Assembly: GCA_963707445.1 (NCBI GenBank)
Contig: CAVPPW010000055.1
Coordinates: 1-64,000 of the forward strand
Direction of reading: 5' to 3'
DNA from: JALORV01 sp963707445
GTDB lineage: Bacteria > Pseudomonadota > Gammaproteobacteria > Burkholderiales > Burkholderiaceae_F
Length of the DNA: 64,000 bases
A program made the translations under genes and the position numbers. The notes beneath the pieces were generated by a model. That model did no database searches. It was not told the DNA's origin and was given only the letters and a program-made list of their open reading frames with translations. Below are positions 9,901-19,358 of this stretch, piece after piece (position 1 is the first letter of the stretch; every line of letters starts with the position of its first letter).

Positions 9901-10581
9901 ATGAGTGCCAATCCGCGATTGATCTTCGTAGCGGCCACACTGCTGTTCCCGGTTCTGGCCATTGCGCCGCAGGGCATCAGGGCGCAGACGCCATCGCAGA
10001 TGGAATACGAGCGCCAGCAACGTGAATACTGGCGTCAACAGGAGCAGCAGCGCCAGGAGCAGCAGCGGCAGCAACAACTGATGAACGAGAACGCACGCCG
10101 GCAGCAGGAGGAGTCGTCGCGGCTGAACGCGCCGACCGGCCAAGCTCCAGCGCCCGCCTATCAGGGCGCTTCACCGCAGTCGGCTCCGCGGCGCCAAGGA
10201 CCTACGGTGGACGTCGCGGCCACGGTCGCGGCGGCGGAGTGGGAGGAGATGGGGACCTCACTCAAAGGCGAGTCCACCTTCTATGCCGCCCGCTCCACGA
10301 TTCAAAGATCCGGCAATTTGGCGAAGATGTGGGAGATGATTGACAACAAGGCAGCGACGATGATCGACGGCAAGCCGGTCCTTTCAATCAGGAACCTGAT
10401 GGAATACGACTGCAAAGGCTCACGGCGGCGAATGCTTGCTGCCACTGCTTATGCGGGGCATCTCGGCAAGGGAACCGTTATCGGCTCCGAGAACTTTCCG
10501 CCGCCCCATCCCTGGCACGCCGTGGGTGCCAATGACGGCTATGTACAGCACTTCCTAAAGCTGGCGTGCGAGAAGAAATAG
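9901..10581 (+). CDS. surface-adhesin-E-like secreted protein with Gln-rich segment
   Basis: A strong ribosome site (AAGGAG) precedes the ATG. A signal peptide ends near residue 29 (GIRAQ). Residues 35-75 are a Gln/Arg/Glu-rich coiled segment, followed by a Pro/Ala linker. The C-terminal 110 residues match the pattern of the surface-adhesin protein E family (EYDCKGSRRRML, then FKLACEKK-type ending with paired cysteines). The product is probably exported and held in the envelope. It stands alone, followed after a short gap by a convergent glycosidase-type gene. Confidence 0.6.
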   Translation: MSANPRLIFVAATLLFPVLAIAPQGIRAQTPSQMEYERQQREYWRQQEQQRQEQQRQQQLMNENARRQQEESSRLNAPTGQAPAPAYQGASPQSAPRRQGPTVDVAATVAAAEWEEMGTSLKGESTFYAARSTIQRSGNLAKMWEMIDNKAATMIDGKPVLSIRNLMEYDCKGSRRRMLAATAYAGHLGKGTVIGSENFPPPHPWHAVGANDGYVQHFLKLACEKK

Positions 10582-10624
10582 CCGGCCCCTCCCGTTTGTT
10601 GTCTATCCAAGGCGGTCGCCTACA

Positions 10625-13600
10625 TCAGCGGGAAAATGTGATCGTCAGCGGCAGCTCGGTGACACGCAGTTCGGTACCGATCCAATGGCCCGAGCCGCGC
10701 TGCAGCGACTGATTCTTCGGCTGCGCACCCTCGGGCCAGGCGATCGCCACACCGCCCGTCGGCATCTGCAGCTCAGCCACTTCGAGCACGCGCTGCTGTC
10801 CGTCGATCTTCAGCGAGTAGCTCAGCAGGCCCGTACGGAGTCCGCAGGTTCTTCACGGCGAAGCCATCGCGCTCCGTCCACGCCTGCGGCACGCCCGCCA
10901 TCAATACGAGAGTCTCGTCAGCCGGTCGCTCGAACGCGAACATGTCGAGGAGCGAACGGCCATAGTCCGAGGCCACCCACCCATGCGGCATGTCGCCGAT
11001 GAAACGTGACTTGCGGACATCGCGTCCGACGACCTCGGCCCACTGGTTCCACTGCGCCGGGCGACGATCGTTCATGAGGAAGTCGATCAGCTCCATGCCG
11101 CGATCTCGCCAGCGCAGGCGCACGAACGTGCCGAGGTTGCGCCACTCGTATGGCGTGTACGCATCCCACGATCGTGTCCGTGCGCCGCGCGCTGAAGTCA
11201 CGCCAGTAGCGCTCGAAGGTCGCCACGAGCGCGTCCGGAGGCAGCATCTGCTGCTCGACCGACCGGCGACAGCGCGATCGACGTCGACGTGGCATCGAAA
11301 TCGCCGAGCTCGGCCGCGCCCGGCAGGTAATCGATGCCGTGCATCTTCATCGCGATGCTGCAGCGACCGGTACAAGTCCGAGCGGAACTGGTCGCGCGAT
11401 TCGATGATGGCGTGCATCTGGTCGGTCTCGCCGAGCGCACGCGCGATGCGGATCGCAGACTCGTAGCCTGCCAGCGCCCAGAAGTCGTCCCAGTACGAAT
11501 GCATGGGCTTGGCGGAATAGCCTTCGTGACTGATCGACGCCGGCATCAGTCCATAGAACGCCCTGCGCTGGCCCTGCGTGTTCGCCGGAACTCGCTCCGA
11601 CAGACGCAGCTTCTCCATGTACTGCACCGCCCTGCGTCACCCGTGGCCACATGTCCCGCAGAAGTTGCACGTCGCCGGTGTAGCGGTAGATCGCGTCGAT
11701 GAGGAACAGGAACTCGCCGGTGCTGTCGTTCTCGGGCACGGGATCCGCGCCGCGCCGATCGACGCAGCATGGCACCTTGCCGTTGTCGAACTGGATACGG
11801 CGCGTACCACTTCAGAAAGTCCCGGGCCGCATCCGCGTGTCCGAGACGCAGCAGCATCTCCGACGTCATTGCGCCGTCGCGGATCCAGGAGCGCTCGTAC
11901 GCTCGCGATCCGGGCTGGAGCGCCGGACCGTCGCGATTGATGAGAACATGGGCGAGTGCAGTTCGCAGCGTGTCGAACAACTGCCGTTCCTGCGGTGGCA
12001 GCGTCAGCTCGACGCGATTGAGCTTTTCGCGCCACGGTGCAGCGACTTCACCGAGCGACACGTGTGAGTCGGGACGGACCTTCGCACCGGGATGCAACGG
12101 CAAGTCGAGCACCACTTCCCTGCTCTCGCCCGGCGCCAGGCTGACATCGAACAACAGGGCACCCGATGCAAACCCGCTCTCGTCGCGCACGCTCCCGGAG
12201 CCGCCAGGACTCGGTGAGCCACTCACAGGGCGTATCCGCCGCGAACGTGGCCGCGCGGAATGCTTGTGGCGCTGAGCGCGGAAAGACGCTGGGCACCTTG
12301 TCGACGCTGACCACGCCATTGCTCGAACGAGAGATCCTGGATCGGGCTCACACCGCCCGCAGTGTTGAGGAACTGGGCGGGCGGATTGACCTGGAATGGG
12401 CGCACGACGAGCGCCAGCGTGACTTTCTGCGCCTTCGTGCCTGGGTTGCGCAACCTGTAGACCGCATGCGTCTGTGCATCTCCGCCCCGGCCGCTTGTAT
12501 ACGCAGTCGTCGTCAGCTCGATCTCCCGATGCCGCCACGCGACGCTTGGAATCGGCAGATAGCCTTCGGCCAGCGCATGCTCAATGGCCACGTCCGCCCA
12601 GGTGAGCGTCGTATCGCGTATGCGGATGAACGGCTCGACCGAGAAACTGCCCTTGCGCACTTCCAGTGCGCCGTCCTCGGACAGCATGCTCTCCTCGCTG
12701 TCCGCGTCGGCCCCGAGGATCGTCCAGTAGCTCTGCTCGTCGACGAATGCACGTGGATAGCAGCCGCGTCGTGCGTCCTTCGCGAGCGCTCGAATGAACG
12801 CGTTCGGTGAAGCGCCGAACTCGAGGTCACGGACGTGAAACTCGCTGATGCCGACATCCCGCCCCGGATCGGGCATGGTCAGACGGATGTAGCGAGCCTC
12901 AGACTCCGGCATCATGTGCGAGTCGCGACCGCCGTTGCTCGCTTCGACCTTGTGGGCCGTGATCCAGCGCTTGCCGTCGAGCGAAGTCTCGATCGAGTAG
13001 CGCGGCGCGTTCAGACCGCGCACCCAGTCGATCTGCAGGCCGCCGAACTCGCGTACGTACTGCAGATCCACTTCAAACGTCTGGTCGCGGGAGTCGATGC
13101 GTTCGCTGCGCCATGACGTCGCGCTCTTCCCGTCGATCGCCTGCGCGGCCGTGTGCGGTGCCCGTTCCGATGAGGCACGCGCGGTCGGCTGTGCCCCCAC
13201 CGGAGGATGCGCCACGCGGTTTCAGCGCCAGGCGATCGAACCACAGAGTGCCCTTGCCTCCATCGTCTCCCGCGCTCACCATGAACTCGATCGAATGAAA
13301 CTGCCGCAGCGCGCGATCGTTGCTGGGCCCCCACGCGAACTCGACCTGTCGGCGCTTGATGCGGACCTGCTGCCAGTCACCGGAGAACTGATAGTTGGCG
13401 CGTCGGAACCACCACACGTTGTCACCGGACGCATCCACGAATTTCACCTCGAGATGGTTGCGGCCCGCCTCAGCCCGCATCCAGAAGGAAATCTCGTAGT
13501 CATCCGGCAGCGTGGTCGGCAACACACGAGTCGCCGCCGCGTAACCGGCCGTCTTTGCCAGGTCGAATTCCAGCACCAATGCATTGCCTTCGACGCCCTT

Positions 13601-13792
13601 TGCGCCGTGCACGGAGGCGCTCACACCGTCGGAGGCGAGCGCGTTCCACGCCGACACCTCGTCCATCTCGTCGAGGTATTTAAGGGCTGGTTGCGGCGTC
13701 TGCTCCGAAAGGCTCAGCGCAGGAACACATACGGCGGCGAGTCCGAAGACGTGCCGGCGTAGTTTCGACAGCGAGTGCCGCCAGCCGCTCAA
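10625..13792 (-). CDS. large discoidin-domain / six-hairpin glycosidase-like protein, heavily frameshifted
   Basis: Read across frames, this is one protein of about 1,050 residues. A signal-like start (TTG at 13792) is followed by a carbohydrate-binding-like beta domain and an F5/8 type C (discoidin) domain (AIDGKSATSWRSER). After these come a beta-sandwich region and an alpha/alpha-barrel domain containing RSWIRDGAMTSEMLLRLGH, ENDSTGEFLFLIDAIYRY and SYWDDFWALAGY, the pattern seen in large amylo-alpha-glucosidase or rhamnosidase-like enzymes. It ends VTELPLTITFSR. About nine frame changes occur, and every one I could place is in the same sense (one extra base). Substrate is unknown; a polysaccharide-processing periplasmic or surface enzyme is the best guess. 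Confidence 0.6.
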
Positions 13793-13938
13793 GGCCTACC
13801 TTTCACACTGCCCGCCAGCCGCCGATGCAACAGCGCTGCAGCGAAAGGAACATGCGCGACTGAAACGAAGCCTGCGCCGCGGCCGAACCGCTCACCGTCT
13901 GCTGAATCTGCGGTTCCGCCGCCTGTATTTCTGCGGCT

Positions 13939-14433
13939 CTACTTCGTGGTGCCCTTTCCCACCTTGACCGGCTTGAGATCGAAGGGTCCCTTGCTTTCGA
14001 CAAGAATCACGCAGTCGGAGGCCTTGTCACAGGTCGTCGTGTGGCGGTAATTGCCGCCAGGCTGCAAGACGTAGGAGCCCGGGCCCAGCCGGAACTCGGG
14101 CTTTCCCTCCGGGGCCTGGATGTAAGTCCCCGACACGATCACGACCTTCATGTCGTGGGTGTGCGTGTGGAGCGGAGCTGTGAATCCCGCCGGCAGCTTG
14201 AACAGCGCGCCGAACGCGCCGTTCGCATGGTTGCCCCACAAATCTGCAACCTTGACTCCCGGAGCGCCGGGGTCGAGATCGGTCCACTTGATGTCGCTGG
14301 ACGGCATGACAACCAGTCGGCTGTCCGCCGACTTCGAAGCGGGCTTTGCGGCCGTCTTTCCCGATCCCTGTGCCAAAGCTGCCACCGACAGGGCTAACGT
14401 AATCACAATCGTCAAAACATACCTTGCACGCAT
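13939..14433 (-). CDS. secreted cupin-domain protein
   Basis: The N-terminus is a signal peptide (IVITLALSVAALAQG). The remainder is a single cupin barrel: the metal-binding first motif is LHTHTHDMKVVIVSG and the second lies around GPGSYVLQPGGNYRHTT. Histidines suitable for binding a divalent metal are present in both. A Lys/Ala-rich linker follows the signal. Such cupins are often annotated as DUF4437 or anti-sigma-like cupins; the ligand cannot be told from sequence. The gene is separate from its neighbours and lies downstream of the HiPIP gene on the same strand. Confidence 0.7.
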   Translation of the reverse strand: MRARYVLTIVITLALSVAALAQGSGKTAAKPASKSADSRLVVMPSSDIKWTDLDPGAPGVKVADLWGNHANGAFGALFKLPAGFTAPLHTHTHDMKVVIVSGTYIQAPEGKPEFRLGPGSYVLQPGGNYRHTTTCDKASDCVILVESKGPFDLKPVKVGKGTTK

Positions 14434-14542
14434 CGGATCCCCCGTTTACTCAATTGGAGGCAAAGGCACGCGGCGTCGAGCAAGATTCCTGCTGCGTCGT
14501 GGCGACGGACCGACTCGGAGAGGCCGCGGAACGGCTCTCCGC

Positions 14543-14797
14543 TTACTTGGGTTTCGCAGCGTAAAGGGCGCACCATCCAGCTGGACTGATCTTGCCATCG
14601 ACGACCTTGCAGCTGTCGGGGCCCACAAATTGGGCACAGCCGTCACACCGTTGCTCGCCCTTGGGTTTGTCCTGGTACTTGGCTTGGTCCTTGGAGACCT
14701 TCGACTGCGCCGCGGACCGAGCGCAAATCGCGCCGCCCGCCGCCGCCAATCCGACGCCGAGCAGCGCTCGACGCTTTGAACGAAAACTGTCCTTCAT
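14543..14797 (-). CDS. high-potential iron-sulfur protein (HiPIP)
   Basis: The protein of 84 residues starts at the ATG at 14797, preceded by GGAGG at seven bases. The N-terminus carries a twin-arginine motif (SKRRALLG) and hydrophobic helix, so it should be exported folded by Tat. The mature part has four cysteines in the HiPIP spacing (CDGC, then a Cys in DSCKV, then a Cys in GWCALY) that bind a 4Fe-4S cluster. HiPIPs carry electrons in the periplasm, often between the cytochrome bc1 complex and a terminal oxidase or reaction centre. The upstream 200 bases to the next gene contain nothing I recognise. Confidence 0.9.
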   Translation of the reverse strand: MKDSFRSKRRALLGVGLAAAGGAICARSAAQSKVSKDQAKYQDKPKGEQRCDGCAQFVGPDSCKVVDGKISPAGWCALYAAKPK

Positions 14798-15003
14798 TTC
14801 GATGCCTCCTTGTTCCGATGACATCAGCTGGTGCCATGTGCGCAGCGAGCGCGCAAGTAACGTGCCCGTTTGGATCTCCGGATATCGCGCAACAAGGCTT
14901 GGCGCAGAGCTAACGAGAGAAGGCAGCGCAGCAGCCGGCTGCGCAGGCTCGGGACTGAATGTCACTTGAACCGGGCCCGCGCCGAGATCAGCTCGGCGCG
15001 GTT

Positions 15004-16144
15004 CTAACGACGGTTGTTCTGCCTGCTGCCTATGACGGCCGTGGCGAATTCCGCGAAGATCTTGGCCCCTGCGGCTTGCTCCGCAGCGATCCGTTGTTTC
15101 TCTGCTTGCTCTGCCGCAATCCGTTGCTTCTCTGCTTGCTCGGCCGCGATTCGCTTCTTCTCGGATTGCTCCAGCGCCATTCGCTCTTCGTCTCGCTTTC
15201 GCTGCTCTTCGGCAAGCTGCGCCGCGCGTTCAGAGTCCTCACGCCTGCGCTTGTCATCCGCTTCTTTCCTTGCCGCTGCCATCTTTGCGGCCGCAGCCTT
15301 CGCAGCCCTCGCCTGCTCAGCCTTCGCCTGCTCGGCCTTCGCTTGTTCAGCCGCCGGATCGGGCTCGCTGGGTTGTGCTGCGGCGGATTCGGCGCGGGCT
15401 TGGCGGCGACCAGCGGTGGTGCGGCCGTGGTGTCCGGACCGCGCTGTGACCCGGTGGTTTGCGGAGCCTGCGCATTCGCGAACGGAGCGATCGGCTCGGC
15501 GGGACGATCGCTGCCAGAGGTGGTAGCCGACCACTGAGACGGCGCCAGCCACCACCGCGGCTGCGCCCGCTGCCCACAGCGAACGGCTGGCCCGACGATC
15601 ACCCTCTGGAGTCGTCCACGCGCGCGGTGGTCACCGACGTTAAATCGCGCGCTGGCTGGGTCGCAACCAGGTCCGGCGCGGGCGTGTCGAGAAAAGGTTT
15701 GAGGTCTTCGATCAGCAACTTCACGTCCGAATCCCAACGAGCGTGCGTGAGCTCGGTGCCGTTGCGAAACGCGAGTTCCTTCAGTGGGTCGGGCAACTCC
15801 TGCTCGGTCGGCATTACGGCATCCTGAACGAGCACCGGCACGACCGGAATGTCACGCGAAAGAGCGGCCGCGGTCTCGAGCCGTACGAAATCGTTGGGGT
15901 CGTCCAGGCGTCGCCTGCCCTTGCTGTCGATCGCGCTCAGCCATCTCTTGCCGACGATGACCAGCAGTACGCCGCACGACGCGACGTGCTCGTCGATGAT
16001 GCGTCGGAAATCAACTCCCTTCCTGATGCCCGCCACGTCCATGAAGACGGCGTCGCGGCCAAAGTGCGCACTCAGATCGTCGAACAGGCGTCCCGCCTGC
16101 CCTTCGGCATCTTCCCGCCGATAGCTGATGAAAATACCGCGCAT
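15004..16144 (-). CDS. TIR-domain protein with membrane helix and coiled-coil tail, frameshifted
   Basis: Residues 1-140 form a TIR domain: IFISYRREDAEGQAGRL, VFMDVAGI, the conserved WL in KRWLSAI, and the acidic helix FVRLETAAAL, where the Glu matches the catalytic position of TIR NADases. A Pro-rich segment leads to a frame change near 15598, a membrane helix (AAAVVAGAVSVVGYHL), and more changes near 15520 and 15390. The C-terminal 120 residues are a charged coiled coil with a repeated EQAEKQRIAA unit, ending SRQNNRR. The layout suggests a membrane-anchored TIR with a long helical tail on the far side. Role is unknown; signalling or NAD cleavage in a stress or defence setting is inference. 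Confidence 0.7.
15074..15163 (-). repeat. three tandem 30-bp coiled-coil units
   Basis: Three adjacent 30-base units begin at 15074, 15104 and 15134 on the plus strand, each starting gcttgctc. They encode successive ten-residue EQAEKQRIAA-like units of the TIR protein's coiled coil. They differ at several third positions. Confidence 0.8.
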
Positions 16145-16395
16145 GACGGCTCTCCCAACAGATCGCTTGGGGTATCAGACGCCGGCCCATCAGCTGCCGC
16201 AATGGGCAAATGTTTCAAATTGCGTGTCGAATATTCGAATGCGGTTCGCTTCCAACCGGTCGAGGCAGGTACTGGCCGCGCGACACGACGATGTCGTTGG
16301 GAGCTACATGGTCAGCCGCATGCACGGGCCGAAGCAACCATTGATCGACGGGACATGGAAGGACCCGAAGCTCGTCGAAGTGAAATGACTAATCG

Positions 16396-16571
16396 GTGTC
16401 ATCACCGGTATATCCAAAGGAGGCAACCTGCCGCAAGTCTCAGCAAGGTGGACAATATCGACCCATCGTATTGATGGCACGGGCGACCGCGCCCCACGTG
16501 GCCGCTACTTTGTTCCGATCACTCCTGGAGAGTCACCCTGTCAGATCTGTGGGACAAGACCAAACAGATAG
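16396..16571 (+). CDS. possible small zinc-ribbon-like protein, frameshifted
   Basis: A GTG at 16396 opens a frame reading YPKEATCRKSQQGGQYR. With one missing base near 16460 it continues as IDGTGDRAPRGRYFVPITPG and ESPCQICGT, ending at 16571. The single Cys in the first half and the CxxC in the second, with the GQYR and PITPG motifs, look like a small metal-binding protein. An alternative start is a CTG at 16428 behind a strong AAAGGAGG. Support is weak. The 250 bases before it, back to the TIR gene, show nothing clear. Confidence 0.25.
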
Positions 16572-16852
16572 CAAAGGATGCCGGCGTTGCGGCATCGAAC
16601 GCTGGGAAGGCTGTGGCCGATTCGACAACTGAGCTCACGGACCAAGCTGCCGCTGCCGCCGGTGCGGCTTGGGAATCGACCAAAAAAGCGGCCAGCGCAG
16701 CGGCGGATGGAGCGGCGAAGCTGACCGACAGCGCCACCAAGGCCGCAAGCGACGCGGCGGACAAGGCAGCCGCGGTCGCGAGCGATACGGTCGAGGCCAC
16801 CAAAGCGGCAACGACGAAGACCGTCGAGGCCGCGAAGAAGGGCCTTGCCTAG
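16538..16852 (+). CDS. Ala-rich amphipathic helical protein, apparent CTG start
   Basis: The frame reads SDLWDKTKQIAKDAGVAA onward for 104 residues with regular Lys/Asp/Thr/Ala spacing and no prolines, like apolipoprotein- or LEA-type helical proteins that bind membranes or protect against stress. GGAG lies seven bases before a CTG at 16538 exactly where an ATG would be expected; the next usual start, a GTG at 16613, has no ribosome site. Either CTG is used or the A was misread. The gene heads a same-strand row of small envelope or stress genes. Confidence 0.6.
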   Translation: MSDLWDKTKQIAKDAGVAASNAGKAVADSTTELTDQAAAAAGAAWESTKKAASAAADGAAKLTDSATKAASDAADKAAAVASDTVEATKAATTKTVEAAKKGLA

Positions 16853-16935
16853 TTTGGTACGGACCGGAGGCTGATGCCGGCGCTTGGCCTACAACAGTCA
16901 ATGCTTGGAGGTACGGGTCGTCACGGAGGGATTTC

Positions 16936-17205
16936 ATGAACTTCATCATTTGGCTTGTCGTCGGTGGCCTCATCGGTTGGGTCGCCAGCATGATCATGAA
17001 GACCGACGCGCAGCAAGGCATGCTTCTCAACGTCGTCGTCGGCATCGTGGGTGCCATGCTCGGCGGCTGGTTGATCTCACCGCTTCTCGGGGCGGGCACC
17101 GTCAACCAGGGCGATTTCAGCATCGGCGGACTCATCGTCTCGCTGATCGGCGCGATCATCCTGTTGGCCGTCGTAAACCTGTTCCGGCGCGGCAAGGTTC
17201 GCTAG
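16936..17205 (+). CDS. GlsB/YeaQ/YmgE-family membrane protein
   Basis: The 89-residue protein has three hydrophobic segments with the glycine pattern of this family: WLVVGGLIGWVASMIM, then VVGIVGAMLGGWL, then IVSLIGAIILLAVVNLF, ending in a short basic tail. A GGAGGG precedes the ATG. Family members are general-stress inner-membrane proteins of unknown mechanism. It lies between an Ala-rich helical protein and a DUF937 protein. Confidence 0.9.
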   Translation: MNFIIWLVVGGLIGWVASMIMKTDAQQGMLLNVVVGIVGAMLGGWLISPLLGAGTVNQGDFSIGGLIVSLIGAIILLAVVNLFRRGKVR

Positions 17206-17340
17206 GACACACGGTTCGGTAGCCACCGGCGTCGCCGCTGCGCGCCTGTGGCTCCACTTTTTTCGTACGTCTTCCCGTCGTCCCTGACATTTGCTGGGGG
17301 CGTTCTCTTTCCACCAACGCGCAACCAGCGGAGGTACCTC

Positions 17341-18339
17341 ATGGCAAGCCTGTTCGAATCGCTGTCGTCGGCGATGAACCCCGAGATCGTTTCGGCCCTC
17401 GGCAAGGCTCTGGGCGCCGATACGTCGGCCATCAACCAGGGCCTTTCAGCCGCCGCACCGCTGCTGATGGGCAGCATGTCCAAGATGGCGAGCACACCGT
17501 CGGGCGCCGAGTCGCTGCTGAAGATGCTGCCGCAGGACACCGGGACATTCGGCGGCTTCGGCAGCCTCACCAGCCTGATCAGCAACCTGTTCAGCGGTGG
17601 CCCAACCGGCAACAGCATGCTGTCGTCCCTGCTAGGTCCAGGAGCCAACGCGATCGGCGGGGCGCTGACCAAGGCACTCGGCTTCAACGTCATGCCATTG
17701 CTCGGCATGGCCGCCCCGGCACTGATGGGGCTGATCAGCAAGGCGGTGCAGACCGACAAGCTCGACGCCAATGGACTGGCCGAGCTGCTGAAGCGCGAAA
17801 CGACGCAGTTCAGCGGCAACCCGGCCAACGCGGCGACGATGAAGCTCGTCAACGAGGCCATGGCTGCCGGCGACAAGGCCGCGACGGTAGTTGGCTCCTA
17901 CGGCGCAGACTGGAACAAGGTCGCCGCCGCACCCGTTGCCGCATTGATGGCCGTGTCGAGTTCGGACCTCGACGGTCCATTCGACACGATGAAGGAAGTC
18001 AAGGCCGCCCAGGCAGCGCTGCTCGAGGCGACGAAGGCGGCGCCGGCCGGTTCAGTGCTCGCGGCAGCCTTCGGTGGTGGCCTCACTGAGAGCGCACTCA
18101 AGTCGGTGCGCGAGATGGCGAAGGATCGCGACGCCCTGACGCGCATGATCGCAGACGCGACGGCGGCGGTGAAGCAGCGCTCGCCGGGTGAGCTTGACGC
18201 CTTCAAGGCAGCGATCCGTTCGATCGGCAAGGCAACTGCCGAAGCTGCTAAGGAAGGTGGTTTCCTCGGCATCGGCGGTACGCTGGTCAGCGACGAGGAA
18301 AAGGCGGCGCTCGCGAAGATCGAGGCCGCGATGGCCTAG
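17341..18339 (+). CDS. DUF937 (YidB-like) protein
   Basis: The first 150 residues match the DUF937 pattern: helical, Gly/Ser/Leu-rich (GLSAAAPLLMGSMSKMA) and with a glycine-rich loop (GTFGGFGSLTSLISNLF). The C-terminal half is a separate Ala/Lys-rich helical region. The ATG follows GGAGG at a good distance. DUF937 proteins are soluble or envelope-associated with no established activity; one paralogue in E. coli is YidB. The next gene encodes a lone LysM domain, and the pairing of DUF937 and LysM proteins suggests an envelope-stress role. Confidence 0.8.
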   Translation: MASLFESLSSAMNPEIVSALGKALGADTSAINQGLSAAAPLLMGSMSKMASTPSGAESLLKMLPQDTGTFGGFGSLTSLISNLFSGGPTGNSMLSSLLGPGANAIGGALTKALGFNVMPLLGMAAPALMGLISKAVQTDKLDANGLAELLKRETTQFSGNPANAATMKLVNEAMAAGDKAATVVGSYGADWNKVAAAPVAALMAVSSSDLDGPFDTMKEVKAAQAALLEATKAAPAGSVLAAAFGGGLTESALKSVREMAKDRDALTRMIADATAAVKQRSPGELDAFKAAIRSIGKATAEAAKEGGFLGIGGTLVSDEEKAALAKIEAAMA

Positions 18340-18426
18340 CTGATTTCGGGCCGCCCCTTCGCGTCACGGCGCGGGTCTTACACTTTCGAATGGTCGGATG
18401 TCCGACAAACATGGAGAGGAAGACCG

Positions 18427-18648
18427 ATGAGCGATATGCCGGATTTCTCGAACGTCAAGAGCGGCTCCAGTTCGACCGCAACCAAGATCCACGAGGTCAA
18501 GTCAGGTGACAGCCTGTCCAAGATCGCCAAGCAGGAGTACGGCGATGCCAACAAGTGGCAACTGATCTTCGATGCCAACAAAGACATCCTGAAGGACCCC
18601 AACAAGATCTTCCCCGGCCAGAAGCTGAAGATCCCGCCGCTGGCCTGA
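18427..18648 (+). CDS. single LysM-domain protein
   Basis: The protein of 73 residues is a flexible Ser/Thr-rich start followed by one complete LysM domain (HEVKSGDSLSKIAKQEYGD through FPGQKLKIPPLA). It resembles the C-terminal half of the potassium-binding protein Kbp/YgaU but lacks the BON domain. There is no signal peptide. AGAGGAAG lies just before the ATG. It sits between the DUF937 gene and a lipoprotein gene on the same strand. Confidence 0.9.
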   Translation: MSDMPDFSNVKSGSSSTATKIHEVKSGDSLSKIAKQEYGDANKWQLIFDANKDILKDPNKIFPGQKLKIPPLA

Positions 18649-18725
18649 CGCCCGCGGTAGCCACCCGCTGCGGCGGGCGCACATCTCGTTTGCTCACAAC
18701 AACAATCTGCTTCGGAGGATTCGCC

Positions 18726-19202
18726 ATGCCGCCCAAGCTTCGTCTCATCGCGATCGCGGCCGCTTCGGTCGTCGCGCTTGTCGCCTGCGGCAAGAAGGAA
18801 CCGCCCGCGCCGCCGCCGGCGCCTGCACCCGCGCCGATGCCTGCTCCTGCTCCTGCCCCCGTTCCTGCTGGTGTCACGGTTTCTTCAGTCTCAATCGGCA
18901 AGGCGGTCGGTGCGGACAAGAAGGTCACGGCGGCATCCGACACCTTCGCAAAGGGCGACACGATCTACGCGTCGGTCGATACGACCGGGTCCGGTTCTGC
19001 CACCCTGGCGGCCAAGTGGACTTACACGAAGGACGGCAAGACCGTGCCGGTCAAGGAAGACACTGCAACGATCACCCCAACCGGTCCGGCGACCAGCGAG
19101 TTCCACATCAGCAAGCCGGACGGGTGGCCGGTCGGCACGTATCAGGTGGACATCACCGTGGACGGCAAGCCAGCGGCTACCAAGTCGTTCAAGGTCCAGT
19201 AG
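18726..19202 (+). CDS. Pro-rich lipoprotein with Ig-like domain
   Basis: The signal ends in the lipobox VALVACGK, so Cys20 should be lipidated. An Ala/Pro-rich spacer of about 25 residues (repeats of PAPAP) follows. The C-terminal 110 residues are predicted beta-rich (SVSIGKAV, then GWPVGTYQVDITVDG) and look like a small immunoglobulin-type fold that often follows stress lipoproteins. A GGAGG precedes the ATG. It is the last gene of the same-strand run and is followed by a hairpin. Confidence 0.75.
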   Translation: MPPKLRLIAIAAASVVALVACGKKEPPAPPPAPAPAPMPAPAPAPVPAGVTVSSVSIGKAVGADKKVTAASDTFAKGDTIYASVDTTGSGSATLAAKWTYTKDGKTVPVKEDTATITPTGPATSEFHISKPDGWPVGTYQVDITVDGKPAATKSFKVQ

Positions 19203-19208
19203 GGGGAG

Positions 19209-19238
19209 GAGGCGCGGCCGCGATTCGGGCCGCGCCTC
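19209..19238. terminator. 11-bp perfect inverted repeat between convergent genes
   Basis: GAGGCGCGGCC and its exact complement are separated by an eight-base loop, seven bases after the lipoprotein stop and upstream of the convergent phospholipase D-type gene. The following bases are not a clear T run, so termination may be weak or bidirectional. Confidence 0.55.
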
Positions 19239-19358
19239 ACTCTGCCATCGGCGAAAGCCGCGGCTGAACCGCCGTCAGCCACGCCAGATCCTGCGGCTGT
19301 TCCAGCGTTGACGCCCGGATACGGTCGAGCCGATTCAGAGCGGCATGGGAACGCACTC

